Notes: generated by a model not told the origin, from the letters alone. Numbered from the stretch's first letter, positions 1-6,490 are shown. The stretch is 12,016 nucleotides of DNA from Elusimicrobiales bacterium (GCA_030540535.1 JAUNWB010000011.1:1-12016), one strand, 5' to 3'. Made by a program: numbers and translations.

Positions 1-1
1 C

Positions 2-424
2 ATTGACTTTATTGATATGCGCAAAGCCTCCAGCCGCCACCGCGTGGTGGAAGCACTGGCCAAAGCCGTCCACGGGGACCGCGCCAAAATTCGTATTCTG
101 CCCATCACCCGTTTGGGTCTGGTGGAAATGACGCGCGAAAGAAAGCGCGCCAGCACCGGCAGCTTTATCAGCGAAGAATGCCCGCAGTGCCACGGTTCCG
201 GCCGCGTGCTGTCGGCCGAGAGCATGCGCATCCGGATTCAGCGCGAAATTTACGACCTTACAAACGGCCGCCCCGGCGGCAATTTGCGCGTGGTTTTACA
301 CCCCGTTCTGGCCGACGCTATTAAACAGCGGCAGGACGATATCGAGCAAAACATCCACCGCACGCTGAAGATTCAGGCCGATCCTCAGCTGGCGTGGGAA
401 GATTACAAAATCGTGCTGGAGTAA
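2..424 (+). CDS. rng: Ribonuclease G/E family endoribonuclease, C-terminal part (5' end outside window)
   Basis: This is the last 140 residues of an RNase E/G-type endoribonuclease, which cuts single-stranded RNA in rRNA maturation and mRNA decay in the cytoplasm. The reading frame is open from the window edge, so the gene begins upstream. The fragment opens with DFIDM, the segment that carries one of the two Mg-binding aspartates in RNase E. It then shows the family block GLVEMTRERKR and the zinc-link motif CPQCHGSG (Cys at fragment residues 60 and 63). The distance from the DFIDM aspartate to the first Cys is 58 residues, the same as between D346 and C404 of E. coli RNase E. Only about 77 residues follow the zinc link and there is no Arg/Pro-rich tail, so it resembles short RNase G more than full RNase E. 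A strong terminator follows directly. The family is certain; the rng versus rne name is less so. Confidence 0.93.
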   Translation: MDFIDMRKASSRHRVVEALAKAVHGDRAKIRILPITRLGLVEMTRERKRASTGSFISEECPQCHGSGRVLSAESMRIRIQREIYDLTNGRPGGNLRVVLHPVLADAIKQRQDDIEQNIHRTLKIQADPQLAWEDYKIVLE

Positions 425-430
425 CGTTTT

Positions 431-458
431 GCGCCCGCTTTTCCGCGGGCGCGTTTTT
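431..458 (+). terminator. Intrinsic terminator after the RNase G gene
   Basis: A perfect 8-bp GC-only stem (431-438 with 445-452) encloses a six-base loop and is followed by GTTTTT. It starts seven bases after the RNase G stop codon. Its T-run ends immediately before the first possible ATG (459) of the amidase gene, so the amidase has no separate 5' leader between terminator and start. Confidence 0.88.
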
Positions 459-464
459 ATGCTT

Positions 465-2183
465 ATGAAACGTGTGTGGACTCTCTTGGTGGGGTTGCTA
501 ACCTTATGTTTTTCCGGCGCGGCATACGCGCAGGGAAGAACGCCCGTTGTGGTTTCCGGCCGCAGCGCGGGAAATATTCCGTCTTTGGAAGCGAACGGCG
601 TCACGTACGTGGACGTGCAGGCCGCCGCGCGCAAATTCGGCGCGGGGGTGGAATTATTCGCCCAGTCCAAGCAGGCCAAAATTACGGCCAAAGGTTTTTA
701 CGGGATTCTCACCGCTCCGCTGCCCGAAATTATCATTAACGCCAAACCGCAGACGCTTTCTTCCCCCGTATTGGTGAACGGCGGCAAAATCATGGCTCCG
801 GCGGAGTTCTTTTTGCTGTCTTCGTTCCAAAAAGCCGTGGGCAAGCGTATTGCGCTTACGGACGGAAAATTTATGGTGGAACGGCCGTTTGATTTCGCCA
901 GGACGGATAATGTTCTGCATGAGGAAGATACGCTTTTGGTGTTCGAAACGGAAAAAGACGTGCGGTGGTCTTCCAAACAGGTAAACAAACACACCGTACA
1001 AATTACGTTTCCCGGCGCGACGGTCAAGCGCGACGAATTTTTCCGTTTGAAAACGCCTTTTATCGCCTCGGCGGACATTCGTCAGTCGCGTGCGGACGCC
1101 GTATTAAAAGTAATTTTAGGCAAAAACGCCAAAGATTGGAGTTTTTCCGAAATTGACGGAAGACTGGTCTTCCGCGCGGGCGCACAGGCGGCCCCGGCCG
1201 TTTTGGCCGATCGTAGCCCCGCCGCACCGCTGACGGAAGCTCCCGCGGAAACGGTTTCCTCTTCCGAAGAGCCCGTGCAAGCGCCCGAAATCAAAGGTCC
1301 TTCCCCGGTTACGGAAAAGCCTTCTGTGTTGATGGAAGACGACGGCTTTGAAGAAATGTTCCCCGAGCCGGGCCCGGTGATCAAGCCGGAACCCGCGCCG
1401 GAACCTTCTAAAACGGGCCAGAAGGCACCGGCTCCCGCCAAAACGGCGCCCGTTATCAAGCAGGAGCCGCACCCGCTGGCCGTTTCTTCCGCGCATAAAA
1501 AAATGCGCATCGTGGTGGACCCGGGCCACGGCGGCAAAGACCCCGGCGCCGTGCGCAGCCGCATGCGCGAAAAAGACTGGAACCTGGCCGTGGGCAAGGA
1601 ACTGGCCGCGTTATTAAAGAAAGCGGGATTTGAAGTGAAAATGACGCGGGATAACGATACGTTTATCGCGCTTTCCGAACGCTCCAAAATATCCAATAAT
1701 TTCAAAGCGGATTTATTCGTTTCCGTGCATACCAACGCGTCCAAGAACCGTAATGCGCACGGGTTCCAGGTGTACTTCCGCTCCGAAAAAGCCACCGATA
1801 AGGAAGCCGCCGACGTTGCGGCCATGGAAAACGAAGCCATGCAATACGAGGAAGTACATTATAACTTTGTGGACGCGCTTTTGCAGTCCTTGGCCAAGAA
1901 CGAGTTTGTAAACGAAAGCTCCAAGCTGGCCGGATACGTGCGTAATTCCGTGTACAAACAGCCCGGCATCGGGATTGCCGTCAACCAAAACAGCAGCGTA
2001 CGCCAGGCCAACTTTTACGTGTTAAAAGGGGTGAACAGCCCGGCGATTTTGGTGGAAATGGGCTATATCAGCAGCTCGAAAGACCGCGCGCGGCTTTCGC
2101 AAAAAGCGGTGCAGAAGAAAATGGCGCAGGGCATTTTTAACGGCATCCGCGATTACGCCAAAAAAGAAGGCTGGATAAATTAG
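465..2183 (+). CDS. Secreted N-acetylmuramoyl-L-alanine amidase (Amidase_3, AmiA/B/C type)
   Basis: This enzyme cuts the amide bond between MurNAc and the stem peptide of peptidoglycan in the periplasm, as in daughter-cell separation. From ATG 465 it has 572 residues. It starts with a Sec signal peptide (MKR, hydrophobic core, AYA before Gln). Residues about 35-145 resemble the copper-amine-oxidase-like N-domain, and about 160-235 look like an AMIN peptidoglycan-targeting domain. A Pro/Ala/Glu-rich linker follows to about 345. The catalytic Amidase_3 domain shows the zinc ligands and catalytic Glu: DPGHGG (H355), EKDWNL (E369), SVHTNAS (H422) and VEMGY (E531). ATG 459 (574 residues) is equally possible. 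A TTG at 429 is unlikely because it lies inside the terminator stem. No Shine-Dalgarno is visible for any start. The domain order is clear; the cellular role (division) is inferred. Confidence 0.92.
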   Translation: MKRVWTLLVGLLTLCFSGAAYAQGRTPVVVSGRSAGNIPSLEANGVTYVDVQAAARKFGAGVELFAQSKQAKITAKGFYGILTAPLPEIIINAKPQTLSSPVLVNGGKIMAPAEFFLLSSFQKAVGKRIALTDGKFMVERPFDFARTDNVLHEEDTLLVFETEKDVRWSSKQVNKHTVQITFPGATVKRDEFFRLKTPFIASADIRQSRADAVLKVILGKNAKDWSFSEIDGRLVFRAGAQAAPAVLADRSPAAPLTEAPAETVSSSEEPVQAPEIKGPSPVTEKPSVLMEDDGFEEMFPEPGPVIKPEPAPEPSKTGQKAPAPAKTAPVIKQEPHPLAVSSAHKKMRIVVDPGHGGKDPGAVRSRMREKDWNLAVGKELAALLKKAGFEVKMTRDNDTFIALSERSKISNNFKADLFVSVHTNASKNRNAHGFQVYFRSEKATDKEAADVAAMENEAMQYEEVHYNFVDALLQSLAKNEFVNESSKLAGYVRNSVYKQPGIGIAVNQNSSVRQANFYVLKGVNSPAILVEMGYISSSKDRARLSQKAVQKKMAQGIFNGIRDYAKKEGWIN

Positions 2184-2199
2184 CATTTCGTCCGATTAA

Positions 2200-2234
2200 A
2201 AACGGCCCCGGAGAGCGCAACTCCGGGGCTGTTT
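2200..2234. terminator. Bidirectional terminator between amidase and lipoprotein genes
   Basis: A 9-bp perfect stem (2205-2213 with 2221-2229) has a seven-base loop and extends through a G-T pair and further A-T pairs to a base A-run on the left and GTTT on the right. The left flank (TTAAAAA) becomes a T-run on the minus strand, so it is the stronger terminator for the minus-strand lipoprotein gene and a weaker one for the amidase gene. Confidence 0.85.
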
Positions 2235-2260
2235 GCATTCGGCTTACTCAAAGAAAAAGA

Positions 2261-2836
2261 TTAAAGCTCGTTTGAGGCGTTTTCTTCTTCCGTTTCGTCC
2301 TCGTATTTCATGCTTTTCCAGGTTCCTTCGGGCAGAATCCAGTTTTGCCGGGTGCATAAGTCGTTAATTGCCTCTATCGTGAGGATGCTGAAATCATTTT
2401 TTTGGGGTTTATGTTCTATAAACATCAGCCCGGTCGGTTTGCCGTGAACAAGCACTTCAAGTCGCACCTTTTGCTCTTTCCCTTTTCTAAAAGCCTTGAT
2501 AGTGGTTACATAATTTTGGTTGGAACATATAAAAGTTTCTTTTTTAATTTCATATTTTGGAGAGATGGCTTCTTCCTCCCAACTTGCCGGATCGGTTTTG
2601 GGGTTTTCAATAAAAGGCTCATCAACTTCAAAAAAGGCCGCCTGCAGTTGTGAACTTTGACAGTTGTGTTGTCTAGTGCCGTCGTCCGCAATGCTTGCTT
2701 GGCAGCGCAGCGTGTGCCCCATAAAAGAAAAAGTCAGGTTTTCGCTGTCAGTATTTTTTGGGGTGTGCGCGCAGGCGGATAACAAAGCGGTGGAGAAGAA
2801 CAGCGCAGCAGCGTGTAAAAATGACGGTTTTTTCAT
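2261..2836 (-). CDS. Small lipoprotein of unknown function
   Basis: This 191-residue protein has a bacterial lipoprotein signal: MKKP, a hydrophobic stretch and the lipobox LLSAC, so cleavage should leave lipidated Cys22. The mature part has four more cysteines (45, 59, 104, 161), which could form two disulfides in the periplasm, and a very acidic C-terminus (about 179-191). I see no motif that ties it to a named family. The start is supported by AGGAG eight bases upstream of the ATG and by an extended -10 promoter 27 bases upstream. It is convergent with the amidase and divergent from the XRE/chromate operon, so it is probably a single-gene unit. Base composition is more AT-rich than in the amidase. 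Lipoprotein status is well supported; the function is unknown. Confidence 0.85.
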   Translation of the reverse strand: MKKPSFLHAAALFFSTALLSACAHTPKNTDSENLTFSFMGHTLRCQASIADDGTRQHNCQSSQLQAAFFEVDEPFIENPKTDPASWEEEAISPKYEIKKETFICSNQNYVTTIKAFRKGKEQKVRLEVLVHGKPTGLMFIEHKPQKNDFSILTIEAINDLCTRQNWILPEGTWKSMKYEDETEEENASNEL

Positions 2837-2863
2837 AATAATTCTCCTTTGGTAATTTTTTAC

Positions 2864-2872
2864 ATTATAGCA
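2864..2872 (-). promoter_or_regulatory. Extended -10 promoter of the lipoprotein gene
   Basis: Read on the minus strand this is TGCTATAAT, a perfect -10 hexamer with the TGn extension. No good -35 lies 16-18 bases upstream, as expected for extended -10 promoters. Transcription would start about 20 bases before the lipoprotein ATG, leaving a short leader with its SD. Confidence 0.7.
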
Positions 2873-2886
2873 TTAAAATATCAAAA

Positions 2887-2921
2887 ATGATACTTATAGT
2901 CCGTGTACTTATAAATATCAT
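2887..2921. promoter_or_regulatory. Possible operator/promoter region of the XRE-chromate operon
   Basis: In the 103-base divergent gap lie a direct repeat ACTTATA (2892-2898 and 2907-2913) and an inverted pair ATGATA (2887-2892) / TATCAT (2916-2921). This spacing could suit a dimeric XRE regulator acting on its own gene and on the divergent lipoprotein gene. No convincing sigma70 promoter was found for the XRE gene, so the assignment is tentative. Confidence 0.35.
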
Positions 2922-2939
2922 ACGGGTATTCTGTAGAAT

Positions 2940-3191
2940 ATGCAAAACACATATTCCGCAAAAGACCGTAAGTATTTAAAAGCGCTCGGCGCGCGGGTGC
3001 GCGAGCTGCGCAAAGCCGCCGGGTATTCGCAGGAAGATTTTGCCTTGGAAGTCGGTTTGGACCGTACCTACATGGGTGGGGTGGAGCGGGGCGAACGAAA
3101 CGTGGCTGTTCTCAATTTGCGTAAAATCGCCGCCGGGCTTGGTATTTCAGTGGGGGATTTGTTTGTGCCGCCCGCCAAAACGTCAAAATAG
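2940..3191 (+). CDS. Small XRE-family transcriptional regulator
   Basis: This 83-residue protein is almost entirely one helix-turn-helix domain of the Cro/C1 type. The block RVRELRKAAGYSQ leads into helices 2-3 (about residues 29-50, with the DNA-contact segment LDRTYMGGVERG) and ends at ISVGDLF. Its size and sequence resemble the small C-protein-like regulators, but no restriction-modification genes are nearby. An in-frame TAG two codons upstream fixes the start at ATG 2940. No SD precedes it, so initiation may be leaderless or weak. It lies 12 bases before the first chromate-transporter gene on the same strand, so it is probably co-transcribed and may control that operon. The HTH call is secure; the regulatory target is inferred. 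Confidence 0.9.
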   Translation: MQNTYSAKDRKYLKALGARVRELRKAAGYSQEDFALEVGLDRTYMGGVERGERNVAVLNLRKIAAGLGISVGDLFVPPAKTSK

Positions 3192-3203
3192 TAAAATATC
3201 CGT

Positions 3204-3752
3204 ATGAAGACCTGTTGGTTCCTTTTCCTTACGTTCGCCAAAATCGGCCTGTTTACCCTGGGGGGCGGTTACGCCATGCTGCCGCTTATTGAGCGGGAAC
3301 TGGTCGATAAATACGCCCTGTTTAACCGCCGCGAATTTTTGGATATGGTGGCCGTGGCGCAAGCCGCGCCGGGCGTGATGGCGATTAACCTTTCCATTAT
3401 GGCAGGCTATAAATCCGCCGGATTTTGGGGCTGTTTATCCGCGGCGCTGGGGGCGGCGCTCCCGTCGTTTATCATTATTTTGCTGATTGCTATTTTCTTC
3501 CGCGGATTTCAGGATAACCCCGTCGTCCGGCGCGTGTTTATGGGGGTGCGCCCGGCGGTGGTCGCGCTGATTGCCGTGCCCGTTTTCAATTTATCCAAAG
3601 CTGCGGGGATTACGTGGAAGAGCGTGTGGATTCCCGCCCTTTGCGCTTTATTGGTGTGGCTGGTAAAAGTGTCCCCGGTGTACATCGTGCTTGCGGCGGG
3701 GCTGGCCGGTTTTTTATACGGATGCAAATCCGGCGTGCGGGGTGAAAAATGA
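3204..3752 (+). CDS. Chromate transporter family protein, first half-size subunit
   Basis: This 182-residue membrane protein belongs to the CHR family (short-chain type), which exports chromate or related oxyanions from the cytoplasm. The hallmark FAKIGLFTLGGGYAMLP is at about residues 11-27 and a QAAPGVMAINLS block at 53-64. Several hydrophobic helices follow to the C-terminus. Full-length ChrA has two such homologous halves; here they are separate genes. The stop overlaps the next gene's start by four bases (ATGA), which points to translational coupling and a heteromeric pair. The first half has PGV where the second has the more usual PGP. True substrate is not visible from sequence; many CHR proteins have untested substrates. 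Confidence 0.9.
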   Translation: MKTCWFLFLTFAKIGLFTLGGGYAMLPLIERELVDKYALFNRREFLDMVAVAQAAPGVMAINLSIMAGYKSAGFWGCLSAALGAALPSFIIILLIAIFFRGFQDNPVVRRVFMGVRPAVVALIAVPVFNLSKAAGITWKSVWIPALCALLVWLVKVSPVYIVLAAGLAGFLYGCKSGVRGEK

Positions 3753-4273
3753 TTTATTTAAAACTGTTTTTAACGTTTTTTAAAATCGGTCTTTTTAACT
3801 TTGGCGGCGGTTATGCGATGATTTCGTTTATCCAAAACGAAGTGGTTTTTAAGCATGCGTGGCTGACGACAAGCGAATTTACCGACGTAGTGGCCGTCAG
3901 CCAGGTTACGCCCGGCCCGGTCGGGATTAATTTGGCCACGTATACGGGCTATACGGCGGCGGGCGACGCGTGGGGTTCGGCAGTGGCGACGTTTGCGGTA
4001 TGCCTGCCTTCTTTCCTCTTGATGCTGCTTGCCAGCCGTTACTTTTTAAAATACCAGCACGCCCGCCCGGTGGAATCCGTGTTTGCGGGGCTGCGCCCGG
4101 CGGTGGTGGGCCTGATTGCCGCGGCGGCGCTGGTGCTGTGTAATGCGGAAAATTTTGTGGATTACAAAAGCGTTCTTCTGTTTGCGGCATCGTTTCTTGC
4201 GGTGTGGAAACTGAAAGCCGGGCCGATAGCGGTGATTGCATGTGCGGGCGCTCTGGGGCTTGTGTTATATTAA
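3749..4273 (+). CDS. Chromate transporter family protein, second half-size subunit
   Basis: This 174-residue membrane protein is the partner of the preceding gene, with which it shares the CHR-family pattern: FKIGLFNFGGGYAM at about residues 11-24 and SQVTPGPVGINLATYTGY at 51-68, then hydrophobic helices. Its start codon lies within the end of the first gene (ATGA overlap), so the two are made together and probably form one transporter. A stem-loop with a T-run 34 bases after the stop ends the operon. The family is clear. Whether it moves chromate or another anion cannot be read from the sequence. Confidence 0.9.
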   Translation: MIYLKLFLTFFKIGLFNFGGGYAMISFIQNEVVFKHAWLTTSEFTDVVAVSQVTPGPVGINLATYTGYTAAGDAWGSAVATFAVCLPSFLLMLLASRYFLKYQHARPVESVFAGLRPAVVGLIAAAALVLCNAENFVDYKSVLLFAASFLAVWKLKAGPIAVIACAGALGLVLY

Positions 4274-4306
4274 TAATAGTTTAGACTAACTTTATTTTGA
4301 AATAAA

Positions 4307-4338
4307 AACTCCGTTTTTTACGACGGAGTTATTTTTTA
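4307..4338 (+). terminator. Intrinsic terminator of the chromate-transporter operon
   Basis: The arms AACTCCGT (4307-4314) and ACGGAGTT (4323-4330) form an 8-bp stem with an eight-base loop, followed by ATTTTTTAT. Confidence 0.85.
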
Positions 4339-4349
4339 TAAAAATAATA

Positions 4350-4378
4350 TTGTTAGTTTTAACTAACTTTTGTATAAT
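4350..4378 (+). promoter_or_regulatory. Promoter with palindromic operator in the spacer
   Basis: TTGTTA (4350-4355) and TATAAT (4373-4378) are 17 bases apart, a good sigma70-like promoter for the gene at 4412. The spacer and part of the -35 are covered by the inverted repeat GTTAGTTTTAACTAAC (4352-4367; 7-bp arms). That is a classic repressor position. A further half-site ACTAAC lies at 4285-4290. The binding protein is not identified. Confidence 0.7.
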
Positions 4379-4411
4379 AAATATATCAAGTTGAAATTAA
4401 GGAGGCGTAAA

Positions 4412-5125
4412 ATGAAGTACGGTTGTAAAGTGCTGTCTATTGTTGGTTTGTTATTGGTGTCTGTTGCTGCTTTTTGTAATACAAATTTTTATACTCAAGT
4501 AGAAAGACAAGTAAATACTGCTCGTTTGAATAATTCGGCCCGCGTGGACATAGAAGTAAAATGGAGAAAAGACGAATACTATAAAGTACGCAAACGGATG
4601 GCAAGCCGTCCCAGATTTGACACAAAAGTTCGCACCTCTTATAAAAATACGGTTTGTGCGGGAGTTTTGCTGAATAACGGTTATGTGGTTACCTCTGCTT
4701 CTTGTGTGCGGCGCCACAGTGGTTTTAGGGCGGAGCAAGTAAAACTGTCTTTTTCCAACGGAAAGAATGTAACGGTGAAAGGCAGACAAATGCGGGTAAA
4801 AGACGGAATTGCCCAGGTTAAAGTCGACAGTTCTTTTACTCAAGGGATTGTTGGAGTGGAAGTTGTTTCGCTTAAAGAAGGAATGACCTTGCAAGATGTA
4901 TATGGTAATGAGGTGGCTGTGGGCTTGCAGAGCTTTTTGGTTACTCACGGGGTGGTTTCTCCCCGTGCTGCACGGATGACGGGCCGCAAACCTAATTTAA
5001 AATTGGGGGAACCTTTCTTTTGGAAAGGTAAAGTGGTGGCTGTGTTTAACAGCATTCCCCGCCGCTTGCCCGTGTCGCTTTTCGGGCAGATTTCGGAAGA
5101 TTTCCTTTCCGTCTTTCGTGGATAA
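4412..5125 (+). CDS. Secreted trypsin-fold protein, probably catalytically dead (pseudoprotease)
   Basis: This 237-residue protein starts with a Sec signal (about residues 1-22). The start is fixed by AAGGAGG six bases upstream of ATG 4412; an upstream TTG at 4370 overlaps the promoter and is rejected. Residues 81-100 resemble the trypsin/chymotrypsin block around the active-site His. C82 and C98 are 16 apart, the same as the C42-C58 pair of chymotrypsin, and TSASC stands where TAAHC is expected, so the catalytic His is Ser97. DGIAQVKV (131-138) matches the Asp102 strand. Near the C-terminus LGEPFFWKGKVVAVF (198-212) stands where GDSGGP is expected, so the nucleophilic Ser is missing. The fold is inferred from these matches. 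Function may be binding rather than cleavage. It is more AT-rich than its neighbours and stands alone with its own promoter and terminator. Confidence 0.75.
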   Translation: MKYGCKVLSIVGLLLVSVAAFCNTNFYTQVERQVNTARLNNSARVDIEVKWRKDEYYKVRKRMASRPRFDTKVRTSYKNTVCAGVLLNNGYVVTSASCVRRHSGFRAEQVKLSFSNGKNVTVKGRQMRVKDGIAQVKVDSSFTQGIVGVEVVSLKEGMTLQDVYGNEVAVGLQSFLVTHGVVSPRAARMTGRKPNLKLGEPFFWKGKVVAVFNSIPRRLPVSLFGQISEDFLSVFRG

Positions 5126-5190
5126 TTTGCAGTAACCCGTCCGCTCTCCAAGCCAGGAGCGTGCGGGGGCAGTCTCCTATACGACAAACT

Positions 5191-5224
5191 AACCGCCGGA
5201 AATTCGCACCGGCGGTTTTTTTTC
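5191..5224 (+). terminator. Intrinsic terminator after the trypsin-fold gene
   Basis: AACCGCCGG (5191-5199) pairs with CCGGCGGTT (5209-5217) around a nine-base loop, followed by seven further T. The 65 bases between the stop codon and this stem show no coding or RNA signal that I recognise. Confidence 0.88.
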
Positions 5225-5226
5225 TA

Positions 5227-5258
5227 TAAAAAACCCCCGCTTTTTTGCGGAGGTTTTT
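5227..5258 (-). terminator. Terminator of the YgjP-like gene (minus strand)
   Basis: On the minus strand a stem of 4 + 2 bp with one mismatch plus flanking A-T pairs (CCTCCGC / GCGGGGG around a poly-A loop) is followed by TTTTTTAT. It starts 26 bases after the stop of the minus-strand gene at 5284 and lies back to back with the plus-strand terminator. Confidence 0.75.
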
Positions 5259-5283
5259 AAAATAAAAGCTGGGAAAAATAGCC

Positions 5284-5925
5284 TTAGGCCGCTTCTTCCT
5301 GCGGCTCTTCTCTGTACGTCAGTTCCACTTCGGCGAAAATGGAGCCCTTGTTTTCGTTGAGCCACCGGCGGTGGTGTTTGTAGTCGGGGCAGAACTGCGC
5401 CACCAGTTCCCAGTATTCCTGCCCGTGGTTCATGTGTACCAGGTGGCAGAGTTCGTGTACCATCAAATAATCCTGCACGGCAAGCGGCATTTTTACGATA
5501 CGGTACGAATAATTGATGTTTTTCTTGCCCGAGCAGCTGGCCCAGCAGGTGCGCTGGTCTTTAATGACGATATTGTTAAATTCCACGCCGATTTTATCCG
5601 CCCATTCTTTCGTTTTGGCTTTCAGCGTTTCGTTGGCTTTGCTCCGCAGCCAGGCGGTTACCAGGGCGGCCGGGTCGGACGTTTTTTCTTTTAAATAAAT
5701 ATGGAAAACGGTCCCGTCAAACGCCACGCCTTCTTCCTGGTCCGGTGTAAGGTACATGCGGGCTTCTTTAAAGTCCCCGTTGTAGAGTACTTTGTTTTCG
5801 CCGGCCGCGGGGGCGGCGTCCGTTCCGGCCTGCGCGTCCGCGCCGCCGAACACTTCGGGGAGTTCTTTTTTTAACCGTTCGATAAAAAGTTTTACGTCGC
5901 TTACGACGCTCTGCGTATCTGCCAT
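5284..5925 (-). CDS. YgjP/SprT-like zinc metallopeptidase-fold protein (M48-type, DUF45)
   Basis: This 213-residue protein carries the C-terminal domain of the YgjP-like family. It shows KDQRTCWASCSG (122-133), then INYSYRIVKMP and the zinc motif VHELCH (H157, E158, H161), with a third ligand likely in MNHGQEYW (H167). A weakly conserved N-terminal half includes an Ala/Gly-rich insert (about 28-42). Members are cytoplasmic and poorly characterised; a substrate cannot be named here. The gene lies 31 bases downstream of the pilin stop on the same strand but has its own extended -10 element in the gap, placed so that transcription would start at or next to the ATG. No SD is present, so a leaderless mRNA is likely. 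The family is secure; the physiological role is unknown. Confidence 0.88.
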   Translation of the reverse strand: MADTQSVVSDVKLFIERLKKELPEVFGGADAQAGTDAAPAAGENKVLYNGDFKEARMYLTPDQEEGVAFDGTVFHIYLKEKTSDPAALVTAWLRSKANETLKAKTKEWADKIGVEFNNIVIKDQRTCWASCSGKKNINYSYRIVKMPLAVQDYLMVHELCHLVHMNHGQEYWELVAQFCPDYKHHRRWLNENKGSIFAEVELTYREEPQEEAA

Positions 5926-5931
5926 AATTAT

Positions 5932-5940
5932 ATTATAGCA
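5932..5940 (-). promoter_or_regulatory. Extended -10 promoter of the YgjP-like gene (leaderless)
   Basis: Read on the minus strand this is TGCTATAAT, identical over nine bases to the element before the lipoprotein gene. Six bases separate the hexamer from the ATG, so the predicted start of transcription is the A of ATG or its neighbour. Confidence 0.65.
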
Positions 5941-5956
5941 ATTCCCGCACAGCGGA

Positions 5957-6490
5957 CTAGGGCAGTTCGTACAGGTTGCAGGCGGGACCGTTTAAATAAC
6001 CGGCAACCGTACACTTGCCCGTTCCCGCCGCGCGTCCGCCTAGACTTTTGCACACTTTTTGTGCAGTTTCATTTTCTGTAGGCGCTCCGCAGTAAATAAC
6101 GCCCGGTTTGTCGGAATTATCCAAAAACAGGTGATAACTGTTTACCAGCTTATCTCCGTTAACGGTATATCCCGCTACGTCCATCCATTCCGCCTGGAAG
6201 CCGTGACTGAAAAAATCAAATACATAATTTCCCTTTTTGCAAATGCCCGCACCAATCGATTCGCAATCCGGGATCGAAATATCCAATCCGTCCATCGTGT
6301 CGTTGGGATAAGCTCCGTTGGCCATATAGTAGGCTTCGGCGACTTGTTTCATGGTTTTTACTTGACTCATTACTCCTCCCAAGCGGCTTTTGGCCACCGC
6401 CACCTGATACTGCGGCAGCGCGACGACCGCCAAAATCCCGATAATTAATACGACTACCAATAATTCAATCAGTGTAAATCCCCGCGTCAT
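5957..6490 (-). CDS. Type IV pilin / pseudopilin-like protein
   Basis: This 177-residue prepilin would be processed by prepilin peptidase and inserted in the inner membrane, then assembled into a type IV pilus or a type II secretion/competence pseudopilus. The class III signal is textbook: MTRG, cleavage before Phe5, then FTLIELLVVVLIIG with the conserved Glu at mature position 5, and a single hydrophobic helix to about residue 28. The globular part has six cysteines (76, 84, 134, 147, 160, 171), enough for three disulfides. ATG 6490 is chosen over an upstream in-frame start at 6544 because AGGAG lies five bases before it and the peptide before the cleavage site is then four residues. A structured RNA element lies just upstream. 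It is a lone pilin gene here; the assembly genes must be elsewhere. Confidence 0.93.
   Translation of the reverse strand: MTRGFTLIELLVVVLIIGILAVVALPQYQVAVAKSRLGGVMSQVKTMKQVAEAYYMANGAYPNDTMDGLDISIPDCESIGAGICKKGNYVFDFFSHGFQAEWMDVAGYTVNGDKLVNSYHLFLDNSDKPGVIYCGAPTENETAQKVCKSLGGRAAGTGKCTVAGYLNGPACNLYELP

Noticed and set aside
429..458. TTG start at 429 for the amidase
   Set aside because: It would place coding sequence inside the terminator stem and put ten extra residues before an ideal signal peptide.
1082..1840. Long open frame on the minus strand opposite the amidase gene (252 codons)
   Set aside because: It is the antisense shadow of a GC-rich gene: Ser/Ala/Gly-rich translation without motifs, while the plus strand encodes clear AMIN and Amidase_3 domains.
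5126..5190. Possible small RNA or tRNA remnant after the pseudoprotease stop
   Set aside because: Only a weak 5-bp stem (GCTCT / GGAGC) is seen; there is no cloverleaf and no conserved tRNA bases.
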